A DNA stretch of 64,000 nucleotides from positions 493,001 to 557,000 of the forward strand of contig NZ_SUMF01000001.1 of NCBI RefSeq assembly GCF_005048205.1. The letters are read 5' to 3'. Made by a program: the position numbers and the translations under genes. Below the pieces are notes generated by a model. It had not been told where the DNA came from. It worked only from the letters and a program-made list of their open reading frames with translations, and did not search any database. This stretch comes from Chitiniphilus eburneus (lineage in GTDB: Bacteria > Pseudomonadota > Gammaproteobacteria > Burkholderiales > Chitinibacteraceae). This document shows positions 52,110 to 60,354 of this stretch, piece after piece (within the stretch, counting starts at the first letter, position 1; each line of letters starts with the position of its first letter).

Positions 52110-52822
52110 GGTCTTCCTTCCTTCCCGTGACGACGGGCTTGGTGTTTGACGAAGTAGGTACCGGCGCCACCGGCGATCAGGCCGGCCAGCAATGCCGGCT
52201 GAACGCCCCGCAGCAGCGGGCCGACCACGCCGAAGGCAGAGTGCTGGCTGCCGAGAACCGAAAACGCTTGTTCCAGGAAATTAGCCATCGGGCCGTGTTG
52301 CACGTAGGCATCCGCCGGCGCAACGCCCTGCGCAGCATGCATGCGCTCCTGCTCCATCGCCGTGGCGGTGGCACGGGCAAATTCGGGCAGTCGCCTGTTC
52401 AGCGCGTCACGCTGCAAACGACGCAGCAGCGCCCGGGCATCGGGCTGGGCGATGCTGGACAACAACATGGCGTGGCATTCGGCCTTGGATGCTTCGCCGC
52501 GCGCTGCGCGTTCGCAATTGATGCGCCAGGACAATCCAACGCGCGTTTCGGCGGGGAACGGATCGAGCGGCAGCGGAATCCCCAGCCCCCTGCACAGGCT
52601 GACGCATTGCGCGATGTGCTGTTCGCAGGCGCGCAGGGCAGCGGGGAACGGCGCCTTGGCGCCAAACGATTCGATCACTCGGGCATGAAAGGCCCGTGTG
52701 GCGTACTGATCGTACAGCGCCAGGCGCAGCGCCTGATGCAGCGGTGGAATGCGTGAACCAGGCAGAAGGCGCCGGGCACGCAACGCGGCTTCGTCATGGT
52801 TGGGCACGGGTGGCCTCCGCAT
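52106..52822 (-). CDS. Ferritin-like (DUF2202-type) domain protein with C-terminal anchor
   Basis: A 238-residue protein. Residues 28-85 (LHQALRLALYDQYATRAFHA, RVIESFGAKAPFPAALRACE, QHIAQCVSLCRGLGIPLPLD) follow the DUF2202 ferritin-like pattern: E/D-Y near the start, FG..PF, E-x-x-H and YGIP-like. The pattern continues around 115-165 (CHAMLLSSI, MEQERMHA). The C-terminus is a hydrophobic helix (PALLAGLIAGGAGTYFVKHQ). It may bind iron or another metal at the membrane. Some usual acidic ligands are replaced (residue D35 for E), so metal binding is not certain. The first 29 bp overlap the upstream HMA_2-like gene. Confidence 0.75.
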   Translation of the reverse strand: MRRPPVPNHDEAALRARRLLPGSRIPPLHQALRLALYDQYATRAFHARVIESFGAKAPFPAALRACEQHIAQCVSLCRGLGIPLPLDPFPAETRVGLSWRINCERAARGEASKAECHAMLLSSIAQPDARALLRRLQRDALNRRLPEFARATATAMEQERMHAAQGVAPADAYVQHGPMANFLEQAFSVLGSQHSAFGVVGPLLRGVQPALLAGLIAGGAGTYFVKHQARRHGKEGRP

Positions 52823-53138
52823 ATCGATCGACGATGATGGTCATCAGCACCCCCGCCGCCGGGCTGTTCACGCCTTCCAGCAGGTCTCCCCAGGCCGAGG
52901 GCGGGATGACGCTGGCGTCGTAATCGACGGTGCAGGAGCGCGCCAGCGGATTGAGCCGGATGCCCCGGATGCCGGGGATATCGTCCAGCACACGCTGGAA
53001 GCCCTTGGCCTGGGCCAACGTGGAGCGCTCCGCGTCGTCCAGCGTCACCGGGGCAAGCTTGAGGCGGATGCGCCCCGGGATATGGTGGGCGATCTGTACG
53101 CTGGCAGCGAAACGGGTGAAAAGCTCGGTAGCGTTCAT
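52794..53138 (-). CDS. HMA_2-like small protein, second of operon
   Basis: A 114-residue soluble protein with QIAHHIPGRIRLKLAP near residue 15 and GFQRVLDDIPGIRGIRLNPL near 47, then CTVDYDASVIPPSAWGDLLE. This is the beta-alpha-beta layout of HMA_2 domains, in which the metal-binding CxxC of ordinary HMA is absent and a PGRxR motif is present. It may act as a metallochaperone-like or regulatory partner for the pump, whose N-terminus has the same motif. Its end overlaps the ferritin-like gene by 29 bp. Confidence 0.75.
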   Translation of the reverse strand: MNATELFTRFAASVQIAHHIPGRIRLKLAPVTLDDAERSTLAQAKGFQRVLDDIPGIRGIRLNPLARSCTVDYDASVIPPSAWGDLLEGVNSPAAGVLMTIIVDRYAEATRAQP

Positions 53139-53161
53139 GGGCGGGGCCGGTGTGGCGCGAA

Positions 53162-53578
53162 TCAGCGCAAGAGGGAACGACGATGAACGCCCAAGTGGAC
53201 GCCCAGGCAGGCAAGAAAGACGAGGCCGGTTCCGATATGCAGGCTTTTCTTACCGGCTGCGGCAAAGGCCATCGAGGCGCCCAGGCTGGTCAACGCGGCG
53301 TACTTGGCATAGCGGTTGGCCCGCAGTCGCAATGGTCGGCCACGCGAGGGGCGCATGCCCATGGCGGCGAGCACGGCATGTTCGATGGCCCGGCCACTGG
53401 TGTTGTGCGGGTCGTATTGCACGACGATGCTGGCGGCGCGCGCGTTGATCCGCGTATCCAGCACACCGGCGATGGCGGCCAGCGCCCGCGTGACCCGTTC
53501 CTGCGCGTCGTCGTTGCGTAACGACGCATCCCTGATGCGAATCCGTCCTGGAATTGCCGAGGCAATGCGCTTCATCAT
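53162..53578 (-). CDS. HMA_2-like protein with membrane tail, first of operon
   Basis: A 138-residue protein. The N-terminal domain (MMKRIASAIPGRIRIRDASL ... GVLDTRINARAASIVVQYDP) is HMA_2-like with the PGRIR motif. Residues 88-130 are two hydrophobic helices (YAALTSLGASMAFAAAGKKS and HIGTGLVFLACLGVHLGVH). It is the first gene of the operon: AAGGAG lies 5 bp before the ATG and the tkt terminator lies about 115 bp upstream. The repeated HMA_2 layout in three of the seven genes suggests the operon is built around it. Confidence 0.75.
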   Translation of the reverse strand: MMKRIASAIPGRIRIRDASLRNDDAQERVTRALAAIAGVLDTRINARAASIVVQYDPHNTSGRAIEHAVLAAMGMRPSRGRPLRLRANRYAKYAALTSLGASMAFAAAGKKSLHIGTGLVFLACLGVHLGVHRRSLLR

Positions 53579-53601
53579 CTGGACTCCTTGCCGATGGAAT
53601 C

Positions 53602-53613
53602 AATGATAATGAG
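53602..53613 (-). promoter_or_regulatory. Fur-box-like half site before the HMA operon
   Basis: AATGATAATGAG, 24-35 bp upstream of the first operon gene, matches one half of the 7-1-7 Fur consensus (TGATAAT). The second half is not conserved (GCGCGC). It may equally be part of a promoter -10 region on the minus strand. Confidence 0.25.
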
Positions 53614-53693
53614 CGCGCGCGGGTTGGCCGGACGTGACTCTCCCGGAGTTGACGAAGATCAGAAGAAGATAACCCTTGGGTTTCACCACCCAT

Positions 53694-53723
53694 GAAAAAG
53701 GCACCCCGCAGGGTGCCTTTTTC
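53694..53723 (-). terminator. Bidirectional terminator after tkt
   Basis: GAAAAAGGCACCC / GGGTGCCTTTTTC, a perfect 13-bp stem with a CGCA loop and A/T runs on both sides. It ends the leftward tkt transcript 17 bp past the stop and separates it from the HMA operon. Confidence 0.9.
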
Positions 53724-53739
53724 GTCTGGAACGTATCGC

Positions 53740-55740
53740 TTACTTCACCAGCGCCTTGGCGCGGGCCGCGACGTTTTCCGGGGTGATGCCGAATTCCTTG
53801 AACAGCACGCCAGCCGGAGCCGATTCGCCGAAGTGGTCGATACCGACCACATCGCCTTCCAGGCCCACGTACTTGCGCCAGCCGTCGGTCACGCCGGCCT
53901 CGACCGCCAGGCGCGGCACGCCCGGCAGCAGCACGCTGTCCTTGTACGCCTGATCCTGCTTGTCGAACACGTTGGTCGACGGCATCGACACCACACGGGC
54001 GGCAACGCCTTGCGCAGCCAGTTGCTCGGCGGCCTTCACGGCGACATCCAGCTCGGAGCCGGTGCCGATCAGCACGACCTTGGCATCCGCCACATCCTTC
54101 AGCACGTAGCCACCCTTGCGGATGTTGGCGACCTGCTCGTCGGTGCGCTGCTGGAACGCCAGGTTCTGACGGCTGAAGATCAGCGTGGACGGGGTGGTCT
54201 TCTGCTCGATGGCGTGAGCCCAGGCGACGATGGATTCCACCGTATCGCACGGACGCCACACGTTCATGTTCGGGATCAGACGCAGTGTCGGGGTTTGCTC
54301 GATCGGCTGGTGAGTCGGACCATCTTCGCCCAGGCCGATGGAATCGTGGGTGAACACGAACAGCGTCGGGATCTTCATCAGCGCGGCCATGCGCAGCGCG
54401 TTGCGGGCGTATTCGCTGAACATCAGGAAGGTGGCGCCATACGGACGCCAGCCGCCGTGCAGCTGAATGCCGTTCATGATGGCGCTCATGCCGAACTCGC
54501 GCACACCGTAGCTGATGTGGTTACCCACCAGCGTATTGCCTTCGCGCTTGAGCGGGGTGCTACCCTTCCAGTTGGTCAGGTTGGAGCCGGTCAGGTCGGC
54601 CGAGCCGCCGAGCATTTCCGGCAGCTTGGGCACGAAGGCGTTCAGCGCGTTCTGGCTGGCCTTGCGGGTGGCGATGGTTTCGGCCTTTTCACGGGCTTCA
54701 GCCAGCGCGGCGTCGACGATGTTGCTCCAGTTACCCGGCAGTTCGGCGGCGATGCGGCGCTTGAACTCGGCGGCCAGATCCTTGTGTTGCAGCGCGTACT
54801 TGTCGAACAGGGCTTGCCATTCGGCTTCCTGCTCGGCACCGGCCTTCACACGGCTCCAGGCGTCGTAGATATCCTGCGGGATTTCGAACGGCGGGTACTT
54901 CCAGCCGATGGCTTCGCGGGTGGCGGCGATTTCGGCCTCGCCCAGCGGTGCGCCATGCGAATCGTGGCTATCGGCCTTGTTGGGCGAGCCCTTGCCGATG
55001 ATGGTCTTGCAGCAGATCAGCGACGGCTTGTCGGTAACGGCCTTGGCTTCTTCGATGGCCTGGAGCACGGAATCCACATTGTGGCCGTCCACAGCGCGCA
55101 CCACGTGCCAGCCATAGGCTTCGAAGCGGCCCGGCACGTCTTCGTTGAACCAGCCTTCGACGTGACCGTCGATGGAGATGCCGTTGTCGTCCCAGAACGC
55201 CACCAGCTTGCCCAGGCCCCAGGTGCCGGCCAGTGCGCAGGCTTCATGGCTCACGCCTTCCATCAGGCAACCGTCGCCCAGGAACACCCAGGTGTGGTGA
55301 TCGACGATGTCGTAACCGGGCTGGTTGAACTCGCGAGCCAGCAGCTTTTCGGCCAGCGCGAAGCCGACAGCGTTGGAGATGCCCTGACCCAGCGGGCCGG
55401 TGGTGGTTTCCACGCCAGGTGCATAGCCGTATTCCGGGTGGCCGGCGGTCTTGGAATGCAGTTGGCGGAAGTTCTTGATATCGTCGATCGACAGATCGTA
55501 GCCGGTCAGGTGCAGCAGCGCGTATTGCAGCATGGAGCCGTGACCGTTGGAGAGGATGAAGCGATCGCGGTTGAACCAGTGCGGGTTCTTGGGGTTGTGG
55601 CGGTAGTTGCCTTCACCCCACAGTGCCACGCCGATTTCGGCCATGCCCATCGGCATGCCGGGGTGACCGGAGTTGGCTTTCTGCACGGCGTCCATCGCCA
55701 GCGCCCGGATGGCATTGGCCATGTCTGTACGCGTTGCCAT
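53740..55740 (-). CDS. tkt: Transketolase
   Basis: A thiamine-diphosphate enzyme of the pentose phosphate pathway. The 666 residues match the usual length. [20 protein letters not shown] is the N-terminal signature, [20 protein letters not shown] the ThDP/metal motif, [20 protein letters not shown] a substrate loop, and [18 protein letters not shown] the second-domain active site. I chose ATG 55740 ([12 protein letters not shown]), preceded by AGAGGATTTCCT; upstream residues are not conserved. Transaldolase begins at 63912, but the two genes are not adjacent. Confidence 0.97.
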   Translation of the reverse strand: MATRTDMANAIRALAMDAVQKANSGHPGMPMGMAEIGVALWGEGNYRHNPKNPHWFNRDRFILSNGHGSMLQYALLHLTGYDLSIDDIKNFRQLHSKTAGHPEYGYAPGVETTTGPLGQGISNAVGFALAEKLLAREFNQPGYDIVDHHTWVFLGDGCLMEGVSHEACALAGTWGLGKLVAFWDDNGISIDGHVEGWFNEDVPGRFEAYGWHVVRAVDGHNVDSVLQAIEEAKAVTDKPSLICCKTIIGKGSPNKADSHDSHGAPLGEAEIAATREAIGWKYPPFEIPQDIYDAWSRVKAGAEQEAEWQALFDKYALQHKDLAAEFKRRIAAELPGNWSNIVDAALAEAREKAETIATRKASQNALNAFVPKLPEMLGGSADLTGSNLTNWKGSTPLKREGNTLVGNHISYGVREFGMSAIMNGIQLHGGWRPYGATFLMFSEYARNALRMAALMKIPTLFVFTHDSIGLGEDGPTHQPIEQTPTLRLIPNMNVWRPCDTVESIVAWAHAIEQKTTPSTLIFSRQNLAFQQRTDEQVANIRKGGYVLKDVADAKVVLIGTGSELDVAVKAAEQLAAQGVAARVVSMPSTNVFDKQDQAYKDSVLLPGVPRLAVEAGVTDGWRKYVGLEGDVVGIDHFGESAPAGVLFKEFGITPENVAARAKALVK

Positions 55741-56044
55741 AGGAAATCCTCTAAGAGAAATAAACATGGTGGGAGGCGCCGACTGCGCGCCAAAGCGGCT
55801 CGCCGCATTATCCCGACTCACTGCCTGGGGGACAACACCGCGCCACCGCGAAAGGTTCAGGTTTTACTCCAATGCGCCGGCGGGGGGCTTGTTATGGCTC
55901 AAACCGCGGCACGACGCCGATTGCCAGCATTGTCGAGCGCCCTTTCGCGGTGTGCCGGAAGCTTCTTTATACACACGCCGGAACGCGGCGCCAGGGCACG
56001 GCACCTTTCCGTTCACCAGTCGGATCTGGCAACGCGCCGCACGT
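55741..56044. other. Gap of 304 bp upstream of tkt
   Basis: Holds the leftward promoter region of tkt. I see no repeat-family member, RNA gene or open frame with protein-like composition, and no clear consensus promoter. Confidence 0.4.
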
Positions 56045-56278
56045 TCAATCCACGCGGCGTACCTGGATGGCGCTGATATAGGGGGCCCCATCGGCGATGG
56101 CGGTTTCGCGCCCCACCAGTTCGAAGCCAGGTGGCAGTTCGTCCGTCCACGCGCGTACCAGTTCATCGAACACCAGCAGTTCGACGTCGAAATCGGCGGC
56201 GGTCAGCGTGCGCGTCTCACCGCGTGGGGTGGCATCCAGCACTTCGCTGAACTTGAGCAAGGTTTCGAATACCGCCAT
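56045..56278 (-). CDS. Small hypothetical protein
   Basis: A 77-residue acidic soluble protein (MAVFETLLKFSEVLDATPRG, then ADFDVELLVFDELVRAWTDE). AAGGAG lies 7 bp before the ATG, which is the main support for expression. No family recognised. It lies 57 bp downstream of the MAPEG gene in the same direction and may share its transcript. Confidence 0.6.
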   Translation of the reverse strand: MAVFETLLKFSEVLDATPRGETRTLTAADFDVELLVFDELVRAWTDELPPGFELVGRETAIADGAPYISAIQVRRVD

Positions 56279-56335
56279 GTCGAATCTCCTTGGCGCCGGA
56301 GGGCGCCGGTAAACGGGTGGGGAATACGGTCGCGC

Positions 56336-56731
56336 TCAGGCGCCCAGCGCGGCGGCCAGCACCAGTAGCAGACCGATCAGCGACACCATCCAGACCAGCG
56401 AGCGCACGCGGGGAATGCCGGCTGCGTAGAGCGGCACGTAGAGCACGCGCGCCCAGAAATACAGCAGGCAGCCCCAATGGCTGAGGTCACCCTGCCGGCC
56501 CTGGATCATCACCACCAACACGGCCGCGGCGAAGAAGGGAAAGGTCTCCATCAGGTTGGCCTGGGCGCGTTGCAGGCGGCCGCCCAGCGGCGTGGGCGAC
56601 GGCGGCGCCACATCGCGGGGACCGGCAGCCCATTTGAGACCCTGCTGCCGCCGCAGCACCGAGGCGGTGAGCAACACCTGGACCAATCCGAGCACAATGG
56701 TCCAGGCCAGGGCTTGCAGTTCGATGGGCAT
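56336..56731 (-). CDS. MAPEG family membrane protein
   Basis: A 131-residue integral membrane protein with four helices (about 5-25, 55-78, 84-105 and 108-130). LQRAQANLMETFPFFAAAVL is the MAPEG signature (RAQxNxxE), and LYVPLYAAGIPRVRSLVWMV is the C-terminal family block. Eukaryotic members handle glutathione and eicosanoids; bacterial members have glutathione-transferase- or peroxidase-like activity in a few cases. The function here is inferred only at family level. ATG 56731 starts the family region; in-frame sequence upstream is repeat DNA. Confidence 0.9.
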   Translation of the reverse strand: MPIELQALAWTIVLGLVQVLLTASVLRRQQGLKWAAGPRDVAPPSPTPLGGRLQRAQANLMETFPFFAAAVLVVMIQGRQGDLSHWGCLLYFWARVLYVPLYAAGIPRVRSLVWMVSLIGLLLVLAAALGA

Positions 56732-56849
56732 GCGGGGGACTCCGTGGGGGGGATGGCTCACTATAGAAGCGTGGCCGGGCTGGGTTAGCGTGATTTCTAC
56801 AGGAACGCCTGAGTGCGAATGGATGCGTGAGTTGAATATCCACAAGCAT

Positions 56850-57235
56850 CGGGCTCCCGGCAAAGCCGGGCGCGACTCATGGTCAAGTGCCGGCACGGCG
56901 TTCCCCTGATCCGTTCCACTCCCCCCGCCCTCGCCGCACGAGCCTTGGGCCTTCACATGCGCTGTGGCAAGCCCACCGACATCTAGCCCCCGGCGAAGCC
57001 GGGCGCATAACGTCATTTTCCTGCTGGCAACGGCTCTCCCGAATCCATTCCACTCCCCCCGCCCTCGCCGCGCGAGCCTTGAGGCCTCACATGCGCTATG
57101 GCAAGTCCACCGACATCTAGCCCCCGGCGAAGCCGGACGCATAACGTCATTTTCCCGCTGGCAACGGCTCTCCCTGATCGATTCCACTCCCCCCGCCCTC
57201 GCCGCCGCGAGGGGGCCTCGCTGTGCTCGATACGT
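56850..57235. repeat. Three tandem ~134-bp hairpin repeat units
   Basis: Part of the 698-bp gap 56732-57429. Units begin with CCCGGC/GCCGGG hairpins at about 56856, 56989 and 57123 (spacing 133 and 134 bp). Each then carries ATTCCACTCCCCCCGCCC and TCGCCGC. The third hairpin has a terminal mismatch (GCCGGA). The rest of the gap (57236-57429) shows nothing I can identify. Confidence 0.85.
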
Positions 57236-57429
57236 GGATGTTGGCTGCTTTGCGGTTCGGGATATGTGAGTTCTTGGTTGGCCGGCAAGCCTGAGTGGCC
57301 CTTATACGGGCATCAGGTATCCGGCTAAGTCGTGCAGGTGCCCTGGGTGGTTTGTGCCGGTTCCATTCGCGCGTTCCGCGCCGTGGCGAGGATGTTGTTT
57401 TGCACTCGGCGGAAGAGGCGGGCTCTGGT

Positions 57430-58911
57430 TCACCAGGCTTCGACTGGCCACTCGGCCAGTTGCGCGAGGTAGTAGTCGCGGTCGGCGGGGGAAAGCTCCG
57501 CCAGTTGCGTGCGCAGGCGCGCCAACAATTCGGGGGTGCCGGCGACCTTTTCGTGGCGGCCGAACCAGGCCGCTTCGTACAGCAGTGCGCACAACTGAGT
57601 GGCGGGATAACGACAACGGCCAGCGTCGTGTTCGTGCAGCAGGCCCATGGCCGTGGCATGCCAGCCTTCATTCAATGGCAAGCCGGCCAGCGCTTCGGCG
57701 AAGGGGCCGGCCCAGCCCAGCAGGGTGTCGAGCGGGATGGGCGCGCCACCGGCCAATTCGCCGCGTGCGATACGCATCAGGTACAGCGGGTTCCACGCGC
57801 TCTGCCGCGACAGGCCATTCCGGACGCACAGCCATTCACTGAAGGCGATCCACTGCACCGCCTGCGCCGCGCTGTCGGCGTCGCCGCCCAGGCCGGCCAG
57901 ACGGAACAGCCATTGCGCCATGCCAAGGTTGGCCGCGCCCTGTTGCGCGGCATCCAGCGTCTGCGACCGCAACGCCGTCGCCAGCGCGGTGCCGAAGCGC
58001 TCCAGCGCGACACGTGCCCAGGTACCGGCATCCGGGTGGCGCGGTTGCGCCAGCGCGCGTGACCGCAACAGCAGCGCCGACAGGTTATGCCATTCGAAGC
58101 GCAGGTGTGGATGGTGGCGCAGCAGCACGCCGGCATCGGCGGCCAGGTTATCCAGCAAGCGTTCGGCGCACGCGAGGTCTCGCCGGTCGTAGGCGCACCA
58201 GGCCCCTAGCAACCGCTCCATCGCGGCCAGATAGGCGTCGTCCACCAGCACGTGCCGACGCCGCAGCCGGCGCAGTTGCTGCAACAGGCGAGCGGTCTGC
58301 GCCGCGTCGCCCAGGCGACGCCAGATCCAGGCTTCGGTCAGCCACAGGTGTGCCTGCTCGGCCGGGACGGTCGCGAGTTCGCCGGCAAGGCGCAGCGCGC
58401 CCAGCGCACCATCGTCGCGCTGGGCGGACACCAGCCTGCCGCTGCGTATCGCCAGCCGCGCCAGCGTCATCTGTCGCCAGAATGGCAGCTCATCCAGCGT
58501 CAGGCGCTCGCTGTCTTCCATCGGCGTGGCGTCTTCACCCAGGAACGCGATCAGGTCGTCCGGGCTGGCGGGCACACCGGCGACAGTGAATTGCAGGCGC
58601 GCGGCCTCGGCGGCCGGCAACCAGAAAGGGCCCCGACTGCGCTGGCCTGTGTTGAGAAAGCGCACGTCACGCCCGCTGTCGTCGCCCCATCCCACCGTCA
58701 CCCCCCAGCGTGCGAAATCGCGGAAGGCACGGCTGATCGCCATCCGCAGGGTCTTGGCGTCGCTGAAGCCGCGATGCAGCGCCTGCGAGTGCACGGCAGG
58801 GTGACCGAGCTGTCGCGCCTGGGCCAGTCGCACCAATAGCCACAAGGATTGAAACGGCGCCCGGGCGCCGTCCACCGTCTGCGGCGTGGTCAGTTCGACT
58901 CGCACGCTCAT
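57430..58911 (-). CDS. Putative regulator: winged-helix-like N-terminus and helical repeats
   Basis: A 493-residue cytosolic protein. The first 90 residues (VELTTPQTVDGARAPFQSLW, then SDAKTLRMAISRAFRDFARW) look like a winged-helix domain. The remainder is alpha-helical repeats (QAHLWLTEAWIWRRLGDAAQ, LLQQLRRLRRRHVLVDDAYL and others). The arrangement recalls TPR-containing transcription regulators, but I cannot name the family. It is divergent from a class D beta-lactamase gene with 105 bp between, and a palindrome at 58920-58936 lies beside its start, so it may regulate both genes. Confidence 0.65.
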   Translation of the reverse strand: MSVRVELTTPQTVDGARAPFQSLWLLVRLAQARQLGHPAVHSQALHRGFSDAKTLRMAISRAFRDFARWGVTVGWGDDSGRDVRFLNTGQRSRGPFWLPAAEAARLQFTVAGVPASPDDLIAFLGEDATPMEDSERLTLDELPFWRQMTLARLAIRSGRLVSAQRDDGALGALRLAGELATVPAEQAHLWLTEAWIWRRLGDAAQTARLLQQLRRLRRRHVLVDDAYLAAMERLLGAWCAYDRRDLACAERLLDNLAADAGVLLRHHPHLRFEWHNLSALLLRSRALAQPRHPDAGTWARVALERFGTALATALRSQTLDAAQQGAANLGMAQWLFRLAGLGGDADSAAQAVQWIAFSEWLCVRNGLSRQSAWNPLYLMRIARGELAGGAPIPLDTLLGWAGPFAEALAGLPLNEGWHATAMGLLHEHDAGRCRYPATQLCALLYEAAWFGRHEKVAGTPELLARLRTQLAELSPADRDYYLAQLAEWPVEAW

Positions 58912-58919
58912 CGCGTGTG

Positions 58920-58936
58920 ACGGCTGTGACAGCCGT
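58920..58936. promoter_or_regulatory. Palindrome between regulator-like gene and beta-lactamase
   Basis: ACGGCTG and CAGCCGT (perfect 7-bp arms, TGA spacer) lie 8 bp outside the start codon of the leftward gene and about 80 bp before the beta-lactamase ATG. A candidate operator for the putative regulator. Confidence 0.35.
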
Positions 58937-59016
58937 GCACCTGGGCGCACCGGGCAACGCCACCTACGATGACGGGCACCGGCCGGATCATCCAACCCTT
59001 GCAGTGGAGGTTTTCC

Positions 59017-59841
59017 ATGAGTTCGCATTCCCTGGGGCGATGGCCCCGATTGTGGCTGTTCCTGGCCGCTTGTGCCGTGCTGGCGCTGTCACCGCTGTCA
59101 CGCGCCGCCGAGCCATTGGCTCTGGCATCGCTGTTCCAGCGCTTCGGCGTGACAGGCACGTTCGTGCTGTACGACGCGCAGGCCGACACGCTACGCATCT
59201 ACAACCCGGAACGGGCGGCGCGACGCATCGTGCCGGCATCCACTTTCAAGATCCCCAATAGTCTGATCGCGCTGGAAACCGGCGTGGTGCGCGATCTGGA
59301 ACAGGTGCTGCCGTATGGGGGCAAACCGCAGCGATTGAAGCAGTGGGAACAGGATCTCAACCTGCGCGATGCGATCCGCGTCTCCAGCGTGCCGATCTAC
59401 CAGGGCATCGCACGGCGCGTGGGCCCTGAGCGCATGGCCGCGTGGGTCAAGCGCCTGGGCTACGGCAACATGGAGATCGGCATCGGCGCCGGTAGGCCGG
59501 TCGACCGGTTCTGGCTGCAAGGGCCGCTGAAGATTTCCGCCGTGGAAGAAGCCCGTTTCGTGGCACGGCTGGCGCGCGGCGAGCTGCCTGCGTCGCAGCG
59601 CAACCAGCAGTTGGTACGCGACATCCTGAAGCAGGAGGACGGCGACGGCTACGTGCTGTACGGCAAGACCGGCTGGTATGCGCCGCCACAGGGAGGCGAC
59701 ATCGGCTGGTGGGTGGGCTGGGTGGAGAAGGCCGGGCGCATCCACGCCTTTGCACTGAACATCGACCTGCCCGACGAAGCGGCGGCGGCCAAGCGCGTGC
59801 CGCTGGCGCGCGCAGCGTTGCAGCAGGCGGGCATCCTGTAG
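59017..59841 (+). CDS. Class D (OXA-type) beta-lactamase
   Basis: A 274-residue exported serine beta-lactamase. The N-terminus (LWLFLAACAVLALSPLSRAA) is a signal peptide. The active site is S75-T-F-K78; SSV at 123-125, YGN at 149-151, W166 in FWLQGPLKIS, K217-T-G and GWWVGWVE are the class D motifs. All key residues are present, so it should hydrolyse beta-lactams, but the spectrum cannot be told. TGGAGG lies 7 bp before ATG 59017. It is chromosomal in appearance, with no integron or insertion sequence nearby. The putative divergent regulator may control it. Confidence 0.95.
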   Translation: MSSHSLGRWPRLWLFLAACAVLALSPLSRAAEPLALASLFQRFGVTGTFVLYDAQADTLRIYNPERAARRIVPASTFKIPNSLIALETGVVRDLEQVLPYGGKPQRLKQWEQDLNLRDAIRVSSVPIYQGIARRVGPERMAAWVKRLGYGNMEIGIGAGRPVDRFWLQGPLKISAVEEARFVARLARGELPASQRNQQLVRDILKQEDGDGYVLYGKTGWYAPPQGGDIGWWVGWVEKAGRIHAFALNIDLPDEAAAAKRVPLARAALQQAGIL

Positions 59842-59867
59842 CGTTGGGAACCCAAGGCGCCGCCCGG

Positions 59868-60275
59868 TCAGACCGACGGCGCGCTCACCATCCAGTGCGC
59901 GCCGAAGCGGTCGGTCACCATGCCGAAGCCCGCCGCCCAGAAGGTGGGCGCGTAGGCCGTGGTGATCTGGCCCCCATCGGCCAGCGCGTCGAACATCTGC
60001 CGGCCGTGTTCGGTCGATTCGGCAGTGAGATGCAGCGATACGCCCTGCATCACCGCCGCCTCCGCGCGCAGACCGTCGGAGGCGAACAGTTCGCTCTCGC
60101 CGATGTGCAGGCTGGCATGCATCACCTTGTCCAGCCAGCCCTCCGACACTTGCGCCGGCTCGGGGGAATCACGATAGCGCAGCAGCACATTCACCCTGGC
60201 GCCCAGGTGCGTGACATAGAAGCGCAGCGCTTCGTCGCACTGGCCATTGAAGAACAGGTACGCTTGAACTTGCAT
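59868..60275 (-). CDS. VOC (PhnB-like) family protein
   Basis: A 135-residue vicinal-oxygen-chelate fold protein, of the PhnB/YjdN type. VQAYLFFNGQCDEALRFYVT is the first beta-alpha-beta unit. MHASLHIGESELFASDGLRA and YAPTFWAAGFGMVTDRFGAH (followed by WMVS) are typical. Ligands and substrate are unknown. It converges with the beta-lactamase gene at 26 bp. Confidence 0.9.
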   Translation of the reverse strand: MQVQAYLFFNGQCDEALRFYVTHLGARVNVLLRYRDSPEPAQVSEGWLDKVMHASLHIGESELFASDGLRAEAAVMQGVSLHLTAESTEHGRQMFDALADGGQITTAYAPTFWAAGFGMVTDRFGAHWMVSAPSV

Positions 60276-60354
60276 CGTCGGCTCCCATTGGTCCCGGATA
60301 CTTCAATCTAGGACGAATGACACACGACCATCGCACGGCAGGCGTTCGGCCCGC

